Assembly (NCBI GenBank): GCA_029964075.1
Contig: CM057135.1
Coordinates: 16,890,863 to 16,954,862 of the forward strand
Source of the DNA: Patiria pectinifera
Lineage: Eukaryota > Echinodermata > Asteroidea > Valvatida > Asterinidae
Direction of reading: 5' to 3'
DNA: 64,000 nucleotides
The translations under genes and the position numbers were made by a program. Positions 8,861 to 17,706 of this stretch are shown one piece after another (position 1 is the first letter of the stretch; every line of letters starts with the position of its first letter). The notes under the pieces were generated by a model. The model was not told the origin of the DNA, did not search any database, and saw nothing but the letters and a program-made list of their open reading frames with translations.

Positions 8861-9103
8861 ATGAGTAACTTTGACACCAACGGAATAGCAAATACGATTT
8901 ATCACGGAGCCGTCATATCGGGTCTTTCGATGAGATACGCCATGATAGGAGCTAAACTACTCAAAATGAAAGCGCCGGATTTAAACAAACTAAGCGTAGA
9001 AGATGCGGCTAAATTGACGGGCATTATAAGTGGAGCTCTGGCCACGCAAAATTGGTTGGTGACCAAGGGTATACTACCAGGCAGTATAATGAAAACGGCA
9101 TAA
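8861..9103 (+). CDS. 80-residue small virion-type protein, copy A
   Basis: ATG at 8,861 gives MSNFDTNGIANTIYHG... to TAA at 9,101-9,103. It is Ala/Gly/Leu-rich with two amphipathic or weakly hydrophobic helices (GLSMRYAMIGAKLLKMK and LTGIISGALATQNWLV). This is the only gene whose product is identical and unbroken in all four copies, including the noisy ones. The family is not named here. A minor capsid or cement peptide is a plausible but unproven role. It is followed 21 bases later by the acidic protein. Confidence 0.7.
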   Translation: MSNFDTNGIANTIYHGAVISGLSMRYAMIGAKLLKMKAPDLNKLSVEDAAKLTGIISGALATQNWLVTKGILPGSIMKTA

Positions 9104-9124
9104 TTTAATAGGTTTATTAAATAA

Positions 9125-9688
9125 ATGGCTGAGGGAGGATTTGACTTTGACCCCGTTGATGATTACGATTACGATGACGATGATGATGTAGCAGAGACCA
9201 ATTTGGACGACAACTTTGATACTCCTGTACCACCCATCCTCACTACCGACATAGATGACGTTTTAGATCAAGCAAGAAGCATGGTCACTAATGGGTGCGT
9301 TGATGAGTTTTACGATACTTATAACATATACATTAAACCAATATCTCCTAGATACGAAAACTTTATTCTCAACACAGAAGGTTTATTTTATGACACTGGT
9401 AAAGGCTTACTAAGGGTAACGGATCAAAGAAAACCAGACAGATTCTTGACTCTGAGGACTATAGAGTTAAATGTAAGAAAGATGGGTTTAAACGGTAGAG
9501 ATTTTATTAGAAACAAATTAGGTTTTACGCATTACGAACGTAAGACACTCAGTGACGATCAAAGCCAACACCTGCAATCGATACAACCCGAGAGTATCCC
9601 CATGACAGAACTACCCAGAGTCACCGATGAGGTAATCGAGATTATAGACGATTTAGAACAAGACACCGGCGCTCAAACGGAATATTGA
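9125..9688 (+). CDS. Acidic virion-type protein, copy A
   Basis: ATG at 9,125 lies inside AATAAATGG, so a poly(A)-signal hexamer overlaps the start. The 187-residue product has a very acidic N-terminus (FDFDPVDDYDYDDDDDV), a central folded-looking part (residues about 55-140, YDTYNIYIKPISPRYENF...) and an acidic tail. No signal peptide or TM. It is conserved in all copies, intact in A and B'. The next gene overlaps its stop by 4 bases in the -1 frame. Family unknown to me; it could be a scaffold or core protein. Confidence 0.7.
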   Translation: MAEGGFDFDPVDDYDYDDDDDVAETNLDDNFDTPVPPILTTDIDDVLDQARSMVTNGCVDEFYDTYNIYIKPISPRYENFILNTEGLFYDTGKGLLRVTDQRKPDRFLTLRTIELNVRKMGLNGRDFIRNKLGFTHYERKTLSDDQSQHLQSIQPESIPMTELPRVTDEVIEIIDDLEQDTGAQTEY

Positions 9689-10374
9689 ATTACAGAGAAC
9701 TCCAGGGTTTAGACAAAACTCTTCAGACGTTGAGAGGTAACCTAGAACTTAATTTATCGCGTCTCACAGAACTGGACCGAGAGATTGCGGCCACGAGACA
9801 AGAACTCGACGTATCTCACAGCGAAGAGGGTCGACGAGAGTTAAACGATAAATTGAGCGACTTGAATGTTGAAAGATCTGCCAGATTAGAAGCCGCAAAA
9901 GCCAACGAACGAGGGCTCAAAAGTCAGATCGCTAGAATCAAAGAAACGATTAATAAAATATTAGGCGACGACACGACTCTGGCGGAAAAGATTAGAACTC
10001 TGTTCAGAGAACAAGGTGTGACCGTAGTGAGTATTTTAGCCGCTTTTAGTTTAGCCATCAGCACGATAGTGAGTAGCATCGTCGCTAGCGTGAGAGGTGT
10101 GGGTGCCCCACCTGCGCCAACACCTACACCAACACCAACACCAACACCAAAAGGCGGTATCAAAGAGTGGATTTCAAAACAACTCGCTAATTTTGCATCT
10201 GCTCTTCAAAAACTCGGAGTGAGCGCGTTGGGTGCTCTGCCGGGTATCATAGGCAGCGTACTTAGTTGGATATTTAACGTGCTGAGTAAGTCCGTATCGT
10301 GGTTGGCCGAACACGTGTGGGCTTTGTTTTTGGGTGTGGGAGCCTTGGTGTTTGCGTACCTGCAAAAACGATGA
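9685..10374 (+). CDS. Coiled-coil/transmembrane protein, copy A (non-ATG start)
   Basis: The 229-residue frame has no ATG. It opens at about 9,631 and the most likely start is TTG at 9,685, overlapping the previous gene. Residues 1-95 are heptad-rich coiled coil (LNLSRLTELDREIAATRQEL). A hydrophobic helix (VVSILAAFSLAISTIVSS) follows, then a Pro-Thr repeat linker (PAPTPTPTPTPTP) and C-terminal hydrophobic helices (WALFLGVGALVFAYL). This full form is found only in A and, with frameshifts, B; A' and B' stop after LAISTI. Likely a membrane-associated virion protein. Start by frameshift from the acidic gene, or mutation of an ATG, is possible. Confidence 0.6.
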   Translation: MNYRELQGLDKTLQTLRGNLELNLSRLTELDREIAATRQELDVSHSEEGRRELNDKLSDLNVERSARLEAAKANERGLKSQIARIKETINKILGDDTTLAEKIRTLFREQGVTVVSILAAFSLAISTIVSSIVASVRGVGAPPAPTPTPTPTPTPKGGIKEWISKQLANFASALQKLGVSALGALPGIIGSVLSWIFNVLSKSVSWLAEHVWALFLGVGALVFAYLQKR

Positions 10375-10401
10375 TAGTAATAGTTGCAATCAAGTTAAAA
10401 C

Positions 10402-10449
10402 AAAAAAATAAGCCTTACCAGCACAAAGTTGGTAAGGCTTATTTTTTTT
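10402..10449. terminator. Hairpin between the last two convergent genes
   Basis: AAAAAATAAGCCTTACCA pairs with TGGTAAGGCTTATTTTTT around a loop of about 10 bases: a stem of 18-19 bp with A-tract and T-tract flanks, which on either strand looks like a bidirectional transcription stop. It separates the coiled-coil gene (+) from the tail-anchored gene (-). Copy B keeps it at about 41,625-41,668. Confidence 0.7.
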
Positions 10450-10472
10450 GTGTTGTGAGATTAGAGTGTGAC

Positions 10473-10919
10473 TTATCGCGTTGCCTCGTAAGCCAAAATA
10501 CCCATACCAACGATAGCTAACATTCCTACCGTCAACGATAAGTTTTTGTCTCGGTGAGTTTGTAGTTTCGTGGGTTCTTGGGTTAAAACTGTAGGTGAGG
10601 GTGCTGGTGTTGACGCTGGTGTTGGTGAGGGTGTAGGTGCAGGTGTTGGTGATACAACATCGTTCGTCATAGGCTCTGGGGGCGTTGGTGGCGCGACATC
10701 ATCGGTGTCATCAAAAGAATCGTCCGGCTGAGGTTGTGAGTTTAAATCTGGCACCAAACCAGTGTTCATACTCTGGGTAGCGATTTGAAGATTGTTGTTA
10801 TAGCCGTCGTGCATTCCAACCCTCAAGTTCATATCCGATGGAATTAAATACAACCCCGGTTTCACGACAAAATTTAAAGGCGTTCTGGCATACTGCAAAG
10901 AGTCTTGAAACTCAATCAA
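10473..10919 (-). pseudogene. Tail-anchored Pro/Thr-rich viral protein, 5' truncated, copy A
   Basis: It reads leftward. No ATG is available at the 5' end: the frame opens at the direct repeat (about 10,934) and the first usable codon is TTG at 10,919. About 55 residues of folded-looking sequence (FVVKPGLYLIPSDMNLRVG) are followed by Asp/Pro/Thr-rich low complexity and a C-terminal hydrophobic helix (LTVGMLAIVGMGILAYE) with a short basic end. The layout suggests a tail-anchored virion protein whose N-terminus was cut at the centre junction. Family not recognised. Confidence 0.5.
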
Positions 10920-11200
10920 ATTAGGTTTTGCCCTTCACCGACGTTTTTAACACTGTATACTCAGTGTGTTACCTCCTGAGTGAAAGTTGGAAAAAATCAC
11001 TCGGGTGGGACTCGAACCCACGACCTCCTGCTTTCTAGTGCAGATGTCTTACCACTCGACCACCGAGCTAACGGGATCGGTTGGCCGGTTCGAATCTGAT
11101 GTACATAGCAGCGGGTACCGCATAAACTATTATAAGATGGAATTTTGCGTCGGGGTGATATAAATCAAATTAGGTTTTGCCCTTCACCGACGTTTTTAAC
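10914..11200. repeat. Centre of fold-back A: direct repeats around a tRNA unit
   Basis: AATCAAATTAGGTTTTGCCC...GACGTTTTTAAC (about 35 bp) occurs at 10,915-10,951 and again, same orientation, at 11,164-11,200, flanking 212 bp with a tRNA-like unit. Inverted viral homology begins just outside: at about 10,066 on the left arm and about 11,211 on the right, so the spacer of the fold-back is about 1.1 kb. The same arrangement is at 42,134-42,424. The direct repeats could be a target duplication around the inserted SINE. Confidence 0.7.
10998..11069 (-). ncRNA. tRNA-like Pol III unit (SINE head), centre A
   Basis: On the minus strand this 72-nt unit has a consensus A box (TGGTCGAGTGG), a consensus B box (GGTTCGAGTCC), a 5-bp T stem (GTGGG/CCCAC), and a T6 terminator two bases after its end. 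The anticodon loop (around CTAGAAA) has 8 bases and would give a Ser-like AGA; the acceptor stem has a mismatch and a wobble. It is therefore more likely a tRNA-derived SINE than a functional tRNA. The peptide GGTRTHDLLLSSADVLPLDH, read through it on the + strand, is a familiar spurious product of such SINEs. Confidence 0.6.
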
Positions 11201-11592
11201 GACGTTTTTATCGTGCTGATGGCTAAACTAAAAGCGGCTAAAATACTCACTACGGTCACACCTTGTTCTCTGAACAGAGTTCTAATCTTTTCCGCCAGAG
11301 TCGTGTCGTCGCCTAATATTTTATTAATCGTTTCTTTGATTCTAGCGATCTGACTTTTGAGCCCTCGTTCGTTGGCTTTTGCGGCTTCTAATCTGGCAGA
11401 TCTTTCAACATTCAAGTCGCTCAATTTATCGTTTAACTCTCGTCGACCCTCTTCGCTGTGAGATACGTCGAGTTCTTGTCTCGTGGCCGCAATCTCTCGG
11501 TCCAGTTCTGTGAGACGCGATAAATTAAGTTCTAGGTTACCTCTCAACGTCTGAAGAGTTTTGTCTAAACCCTGGAGTTCTCTGTAATTCAA
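11170..11592 (-). pseudogene. Coiled-coil protein, truncated, copy A'
   Basis: The first 129 residues match the 229-residue protein of copy A exactly. After LAISTI the viral sequence stops and the frame ends KTSLKTSVKGKT, read from the centre direct repeat. The Pro/Thr linker and C-terminal TM helices are missing. Same TTG start problem as in copy A. Confidence 0.65.
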
Positions 11593-12150
11593 TATTCCGT
11601 TTGAGCGCCGGTGTCTTGTTCTAAATCGTCTATAATCTCGATTACCTCATCGGTGACGCTTGGTAGTTCTGTCATGGGGATACTCGGGTTGTATCGATTG
11701 CAGGTGTTGGCTTTGATCGTCACTGAGTGTCTTACGTTCGTAATGCGTAAAACCTAATTTGTTTCTAATAAAATCTCTACCGTTTAAACCCATCTTTCTT
11801 ACATTTAACTCTATAGTCCTCAGAGTCAAGAATCTGTCTGGTTTTCTTTGATCCGTTACCCTTAGTAAGCCTTTACCAGTGTCATAAAATAAACCTTCTG
11901 TGTTGAGAATAAAGTTTTCGTATCTAGGAGATATTGGTTTAATGTATATGTTATAAGTATCGTAAAACTCATCAACGCACCCATTAGTGACCATGCTTCT
12001 TGCTTGATCTAAAACGTCATCTATGTCGGTAGTGAGGATGGGTGGTACAGGAGTATCAAAGTTGTCGTCCAAATTGGTCTCTGCTACATCATCATCGTCA
12101 TCGTAATCGTAATCATCAACGGGGTCAAAGTCAAATCCTCCCTCAGCCAT
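11590..12150 (-). pseudogene. Acidic virion-type protein, copy A'
   Basis: Identical to copy A over the first 155 residues; small indels at about 11,660-11,690 shift the frame, so the acidic tail is lost in this copy. ATG at 12,148-12,150 again sits in an AATAAATGG context. Confidence 0.65.
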
Positions 12151-12171
12151 TTATTTAATAAACCTATTAAA

Positions 12172-12414
12172 TTATGCCGTTTTCATTATACTGCCTGGTA
12201 GTATACCCTTGGTCACCAACCAATTTTGCGTGGCCAGAGCTCCACTTATAATGCCCGTCAATTTAGCCGCATCTTCTACGCTTAGTTTGTTTAAATCCGG
12301 CGCTTTCATTTTGAGTAGTTTAGCTCCTATCATGGCGTATCTCATCGAAAGACCCGATATGACGGCTCCGTGATAAATCGTATTTGCTATTCCGTTGGTG
12401 TCAAAGTTACTCAT
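12172..12414 (-). CDS. 80-residue small virion-type protein, copy A'
   Basis: The product is identical to that at 8,861-9,103, with intact start and stop. It lies 21 bases upstream of the acidic gene in the same order as in copy A, inverted. Confidence 0.7.
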   Translation of the reverse strand: MSNFDTNGIANTIYHGAVISGLSMRYAMIGAKLLKMKAPDLNKLSVEDAAKLTGIISGALATQNWLVTKGILPGSIMKTA

Positions 12415-12447
12415 CGTTTTTAATATAACAATTTTTAAATTGCTGGT

Positions 12448-12829
12448 TTATTCCATGTCTAGCGTTTTGGGGGCGCTGGGTGTAGTGGGCTGCGTGACTA
12501 CCGGCACTGGCTGTATTGCCGGCGCAGTTGCCTTACTTTTTAGTACCAGCAGCCCCACCCCTATTATAGACGCTATAGCCCCCCACATCGCCCAAGGGTT
12601 GTAGTCTGGTGAGCTCGTATTATCGACTGATGTTACGTCCATTTTGTTAATTTTAATTTCATCTGTCTATTGTGCTCGGCTAAAGCTTTACCCTGCTGAA
12701 TTCGTTGAGGATTTTTAGTCTTGGTCACTCTCGTTACCGTCGGTGACGACGTTGTTTCTATCGGTTGGGGCGTCTCTGTCTCTGCTGGTTGATCTGCAGG
12801 CGTTGCTGTCGCTGCTTTTGATCTTCCAT
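12448..12829 (-). pseudogene. Pro/Thr-rich single-TM protein, copy A'
   Basis: ATG at 12,827-12,829 is followed by an A-run one base shorter than in other copies, which shifts the frame at codon 4. Further on the frame through KTKNPQRIQQGKALAEHNR is open, then a shortened A-run before the TM part shifts it again. The TM and tail portion (12,448-12,642) is intact. Confidence 0.5.
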
Positions 12830-12846
12830 TTATTATATTAGGTTTA

Positions 12847-13288
12847 TTAAATTTCAAATGTTTTGTTGTGATAATCGTAGCAACTAGGTAATATTAAAGT
12901 TCCGTACGTAACAAACGTCGCTCAACATACCAGCCATACTCGCGCCTATAATAGGATCGGAACTCAAGTCGTTGGTGAATTCTTCTTCAGAATCTATAGT
13001 GACGTTATATCCTAAAACTTGTACGGGTGTAACCACAGCTTACACTCTCGAAAATAGACTTAAAGTGTATTTACCAACGGTTTGAACAATTTCATTTCCA
13101 AATTTAGTTTCGTACAGATGATACAGCTTGTCGAGTTCTTTACTGTCAAGAGCTTCGATGTGTTTAACGGTGTATTCCTTTCCCAAGTACTTTCTAGAGT
13201 TTCCGGCTGCTATGACACCGCACAAACGATCTTTATGTTCTGCGTTGTGATCTTGTTCGTTCGTTAAAGTAAGTTTTAGGTCCTCCAT
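12847..13288 (-). pseudogene. Small viral protein with in-frame TAA, copy A'
   Basis: The 82-residue first part (13,040-13,288) has one substitution relative to copy A (GVIAAG for GVVAAG). The TAA is present. The downstream part carries a 2-base deletion near 12,882, absent from the other copies. Confidence 0.5.
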
Positions 13289-13689
13289 TTAATTAGAAAC
13301 GAATTTAATTTTGTTGTAGCTTTTGCAACTTTGTTACAAAAGCAAAGGTATTCGTAGGTGTAAAACGATAGTTTAAGCGATATGATGATAATAGCCAAAA
13401 ACTGCAAATACTCAAATATTGATATCATTCACTAACAGCAAGATTTAGTTTGTTCACGGTTGTTGATTAACGAATTCTAGTACATGTGTAGTTTGTTTAA
13501 TAGGTTGCTACTCAAATAGGTCCTATTAGTTAAGCAGCTAGGTAATTTTACTTGAGCACATAGCTTATTTAACTTGAGCACCTAGCTTATTTCACTTGAG
13601 CAGTTAACTATTATTTTGCTGATTTTGTTGTAACAAAATTGCTAATAAAAAATGAGAAATTTTGTATTATCATATAATAAATAAAAATA
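13289..13689. promoter_or_regulatory. Divergent promoter region, copy A'
   Basis: Inverted equivalent of 7,582-7,983, with the same GCTCAAGT-type 20-bp repeats (13,525-13,605 region, read on the minus strand). It is more diverged than the flanking genes around 13,435-13,520. Confidence 0.55.
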
Positions 13690-14365
13690 ATGACAATATT
13701 AAACTTTTGTGTTCAGTGCAATAAATCCTACAAGCTTGAACAATTCGGTATGAAATCAAACGGTAAAACTTACAAGACGTGTAATATGTGTAGGGATAAA
13801 AACAAAACAAAAATATTACTCGAAATCAAACGTTTGTAAGTTTTGTAAAAGTGACGATCTAAGCACCAAACCAAACGGTGAAAAATATAAAACCTGTGAT
13901 GAGTGTAGAAGTAAAATGAACCAAAGAAAATGTCCACATGGTCGTCAACGCAACATATGTAAAGATTACGGTGGTTCTGGTATCTGTCCACATAATCGAC
14001 AACACAACATATGTAAAGATTGCGTCGGTTCTGATATATGTTATCACAACCGCATCCAAGGGCAATGTCGAGAATGTAAGAGTGATGATGGTAAGGCTGT
14101 AGACTTTACTATTTCGAGATGGATCTTGGGTTGTCGGAAAAAGGATAAAGAGAAAAATAGATTTAATCCAGAACTTTTCGTAGATACCGATTTTTTAAGA
14201 GGTCTTACAGAAGACTACAAACATTGCTATTACGATGATTGCCGAGTCGTTCTACAGTACGATAGTTCTGGAGACGATATGGTGCTTGTAAAAGTTGTAA
14301 CGTTAAAAGAAAATCAATCAAAAACTAACACATTTTTTACTCTCAACGCAAAAAGCTCTTCATAA
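13690..14365 (+). pseudogene. Cys/His-repeat protein, copy A'
   Basis: ATG at 13,690 (MTILNFCVQCNKSYK...). The one-base shift of copy A recurs in the run at about 13,800-13,815. Downstream the 149-residue frame from 13,916 to the stop is identical to copy A, including the three CPHGRQRNICKD-type repeats. Confidence 0.6.
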
Positions 14366-14399
14366 CAATAAAACGTTATGAAGAGCATTTTGCGTTAAT
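14344..14399. terminator. Convergent-gene hairpin, copy A'
   Basis: Inverted equivalent of 6,872-6,927, with both 20-bp arms preserved, between the Cys/His gene (+) and the ATPase (-). Confidence 0.65.
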
Positions 14400-14412
14400 T
14401 TATTTTTTACCC

Positions 14413-15012
14413 CTATTCAAGTAGCTCGTAACTAACTGGAGGTTCGGTGTATACGACCAATTTACTATATTTCCCATCTCTCAAACGTCGGTTTATATAA
14501 TCTCGTTCTTTAATGGGTACGACGTCGTTTTCGTCTAACGCTTGATCAAACGATGTTTTATCTTTGCAGTAAAATAATGCCAACCAAGCCGTGTCTTTTA
14601 AAACGCTGTTGTACTTTTGGATCAGTAACCAACAGCTGTGATTGACGTGTCTTCCGCTAAATGCCATCTTGCTTAGCGCACACGTCTTTTTACGATATTT
14701 AATCTCTTGATCCGAAGAGCAATCGTCCACGACCAAACAACGTTGGCAACACCTTCCAATATTTTACTGTAAATATCGATCGCTTCGTTGAGCGCTCATC
14801 TTGTACAAATTCCGGATCGCAGAGGTATAATTTCGATCTGCTTGAATCTGCATTTTCTTTCGATGTACGTTTTGTTTTTAAATATGGTAGGGCAAATGAT
14901 GACTATCGCCTAAATGTATTTTTTATAGTCTGACTCTGTCAGATCCAAAATCCATTTGTTTTGCCTGAATTTGTTTTGGTTGACGATTAAAGCGGCAATG
15001 GCTTGTAAGGTT
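14413..15012 (-). pseudogene. A32-type packaging ATPase, copy A'
   Basis: The C-terminal half (14,413-14,730) is intact. Beyond about 14,730 the sequence has many small changes: indels around the Walker B coding region, the shared -1 shift, altered bases in the P-loop region and loss of the start codon. This is where copy A' turns from near-identical to strongly diverged or error-rich. Confidence 0.65.
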
Positions 15013-15014
15013 AT

Positions 15015-16238
15015 TTAACTTAACAGATTTAAAATTTCGTCTTCCAAGTTCAATTGACATCCATGACTAAAAATACGTACATCGTGAGGTCACCTGACCT
15101 TCGGCTTCAATTGAATGTTGATGCCTCCTCCGTCTCCGGAGTTTCCTACCGGATCCGTGAGCGGGAATTGTCGTTGCCATTTAAAATCGAGCCACGAGAC
15201 TGCATTGTTCTTTTAGGTAGTCTTCGAGGTCAAAACTCGTCAAATTTAGTCTCTTTAGCTACTCATGCCCGCTTTCGGTATCGCTGTCTCCAAAGAACTT
15301 GTTGATTTCATTCCAGTGTTGATACTTGAATACGCTTGGACTGTAGAGTTGATTGGGTTTACTTTCTACGGTCACTGATGTTTAAGAGTTTTGGATTAAA
15401 TCGACAGGATTTTGGACTGCGATCTTTAAACAAAAACAAAATACCCTTGAGACTCCTGATGGGTTGATTGACGCTGACGTTCCAAAGCAAATCTGATTTG
15501 TTGATTGGATCTAACTTAGCGGGAGGATTTTATCAAAACAGATATTGCCTTAACCTCAGTTTATTCCCGATGCAGGAGAAGCAGGTCTCTGTTGGTCACT
15601 ACTTGTATTCGAGAGACAAGTCTGAGATAGAATACATCACCGCCGTATCTGAACTGTTGACGACTTAACGGTGACTGCTAAACTTTATCTCTGCATGTCA
15701 GAGGTTGCCGAAACCGCTGGGGTAAAAAGGTGATGCGAAGTCAGTATGTCAATGTCTAGGGAATATACGTCTGTTGGCAATAGGTATCCGCGATAGCTTG
15801 ATCCTCACTGTTGTTGGCGCCCGCGTTAGCATCACTCTCCCCCAGCCCAGTTCTTAGTTTCAGGAGTCACCAATGTTTCGAGTCATCGAGCTGTTGAGCC
15901 AATTGTGTTTAAAGTTGTGATACGTCGGCGTGATTGATAACTCATATTTGCGTGATCCTTGAAGCCTGATTGATTTCGCTGACTAAATTTCTGGCTAAAT
16001 TACCAAAAATGGTTCTATTGTTGTCGCCTGCACCGTCGAGTTCTAAAATTGAAATAGTTTACAAGTGCCGCTGGCATGATCACGTCGTTCATAATTCAAT
16101 TGAGGAACTTGACCCTCATGTTTGCCCTATTGATACTACTTTAGACTGTGGGTAATGACTACCTCTTTCTCTCACCTTGATAGATCTGGGTATTTTTAAT
16201 AGCCTGCTGGGATTGAGCTTTTTTCCATACGCATTCAT
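15015..16238 (-). pseudogene. Polinton major capsid protein, copy A' (native 5' end, frameshifted)
   Basis: Homology to the capsid gene of copy A runs the whole length, but with many indels and substitutions, so only short frames survive. It is informative for two reasons. First, it keeps what looks like the native viral start (ATG at 16,236-16,238, MNAYGKKLNPSR before LLKIPRS), which the leader replaces elsewhere. Second, it lacks the TAG found in the other three copies; the bases there differ. Confidence 0.65.
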
Positions 16239-16682
16239 TTTATTTATACGAGTTTTAAATTTAAAGGCATTTGTAAGCCAAAAGCCCACCAATAGCGTTC
16301 CCCCCGCGATAAACGCCAGTTCTTTTTCTATTTGTTGGTCGCTAGGCTCGTAAAAATCTTCGAGTTTGGGTTCGTGTTGCAGTCCTACGGGTAGTTTGGT
16401 AGAGTGTCCACTCACCTCTTTGTAGTAACGCAACGCTCGGTCTACGTTGGAAAATGTTTCTTTAGAGGCATTTTGTTTTCTGATACGTTCGTTTAGAAAA
16501 TCTAGATATTTCGTTCGTTCTCGTTGCCACTTATCTTTGGCGGCTGAGAGTTGTTCTATCGCTAAATCTTGTCTCTTACGCTCCTCTCAACCCTGTTTCA
16601 GTTTTAAAAATAAAAATTTTGAACCCGTAAAAGCTAAGGCGTTGACGATCGAGCCTCCTAACATCATAGCAACGCTAGCCAT
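16239..16682 (-). pseudogene. Two-TM viral protein upstream of the capsid gene
   Basis: ATG at 16,680-16,682 starts an N-terminal hydrophobic helix (MASVAMMLGGSIVNALAF). A frameshift near 16,590 follows, then a charged, helical middle (RQDLAIEQLSAAKDKWQRER), and a second TM segment (ELAFIAGGTLLVGFWLTNAF) near the end. The frame runs on into the capsid start without a stop, probably because an indel removed it (TATAAATAA is present in another frame). It is found only in A', as the leader replaces it elsewhere. Viral origin is inferred from its position between integrase and capsid; function unknown. Confidence 0.5.
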
Positions 16683-16715
16683 CTATTATTATAAACGTCT
16701 TTTATATTAAATAAT

Positions 16716-17706
16716 ATGCAAACATTATCTAAACTGTATTATAGCCCGAGCGGTTATTGGAGAGGTGAAAGTGCCGTCGACCATTTACACGATAAAACAA
16801 AATCGATAAAAAGGTAATCAGAGATTGGCTTAAAAACAAGCGATATGGCAAATTTATCTACTGGTCCTGCGTGTATGTACCCAGGCCTACGAGTACATCA
16901 CGAGAGTTTGAAACACCAAACGACTTTCACCAAATGGATGTGCTATATCTACCCTGGGATAAAGTAAAACGCAAGACTTATAAATACGCTTTGACGGTTG
17001 TCGATGTTGCGAGTCGATACCACGAAGCAGAACCTTTGGTTTCTAAAACGGCAGATTCCACGCGAGATGCTATCGTCAAGATTTACGGGAGGTCGCCTTT
17101 GAGTTACCCTAAAACGTTGAGAGTAGACGCCGGTACCGAATTTAAAGGCGCTTTTAAAAAATGGATGGCCTCCAAAAACTTCGAGATTATCGTAGGCGAA
17201 CCCGGAAACCACGGATCGTAGGGTATCGTAGAGATATTTAATCGAACGCTAGCCGAGAGACTGTTTGGTCATCAGTACGCTCAAGAAATGTTAAATCCCG
17301 AGAGAAACACGCAATGGGTCGAGCTGATTACCCAGCGTGATCAAAGCTATAAACGATGAAACGACGAGATTAATAGCCAAAGCGCCGTCAGAGGCGGTTA
17401 AACTAAAACAGGTCCGGCAATCGCCGGCTAACCCCGTTAAAACAAAAGAGCAACAATTACCGCAAGACGCTATGGTTAGATATTTATATTACCCGGGTGA
17501 GCAAGAGGGTGGTACTGCGAGAAGAGCCACGATCCCATTTGAGCGTAGACATCTTCAACGTGGAAAAAAGAACGAGTCAATTTAAAATGATTGAAGGTAA
17601 AAGTCACGACGGGTCCTACTCTTATTACCTGCGACGGCCCAAAAGGAGTTTTGTGAGACAAGAGCTTCAAGTCGTACCCGAGGACACGCAATTACCGCCT
17701 AATTAA
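16716..17706 (+). pseudogene. RVE-type (retroviral-like) integrase
   Basis: Polinton integrases insert the viral genome into host DNA. ATG at 16,716 (MQTLSKLYYSPSGYWRG). The catalytic core is readable: first Asp in DFHQMDVLYLP, second in LRVDAGTEFKG, and the Glu in GIVEIFNRTLAERLF. A C-terminal part (VDIFNVEKRTSQFKMIEG, then YYLRRPKRSFVRQEL) is readable in another frame. Breaks: a frameshift at about 16,810, a TAG at 17,219-17,221 just before the Glu motif, and shifts near 17,330 and 17,500-17,550. Its TAA (17,704-17,706) overlaps the polymerase stop tail to tail by 8 bases. It is the only integrase in the window. Confidence 0.85.

Noticed and set aside
10998-11069. Functional tRNA-Ser(AGA)
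   Set aside because: 8-base anticodon loop, mismatched acceptor stem and no long variable arm; kept as a tRNA-like Pol III unit.
16447-16710. 87-residue + strand frame
   Set aside because: It is antisense to the two-TM viral gene, whose minus-strand reading has TM helices and fits the viral gene order.
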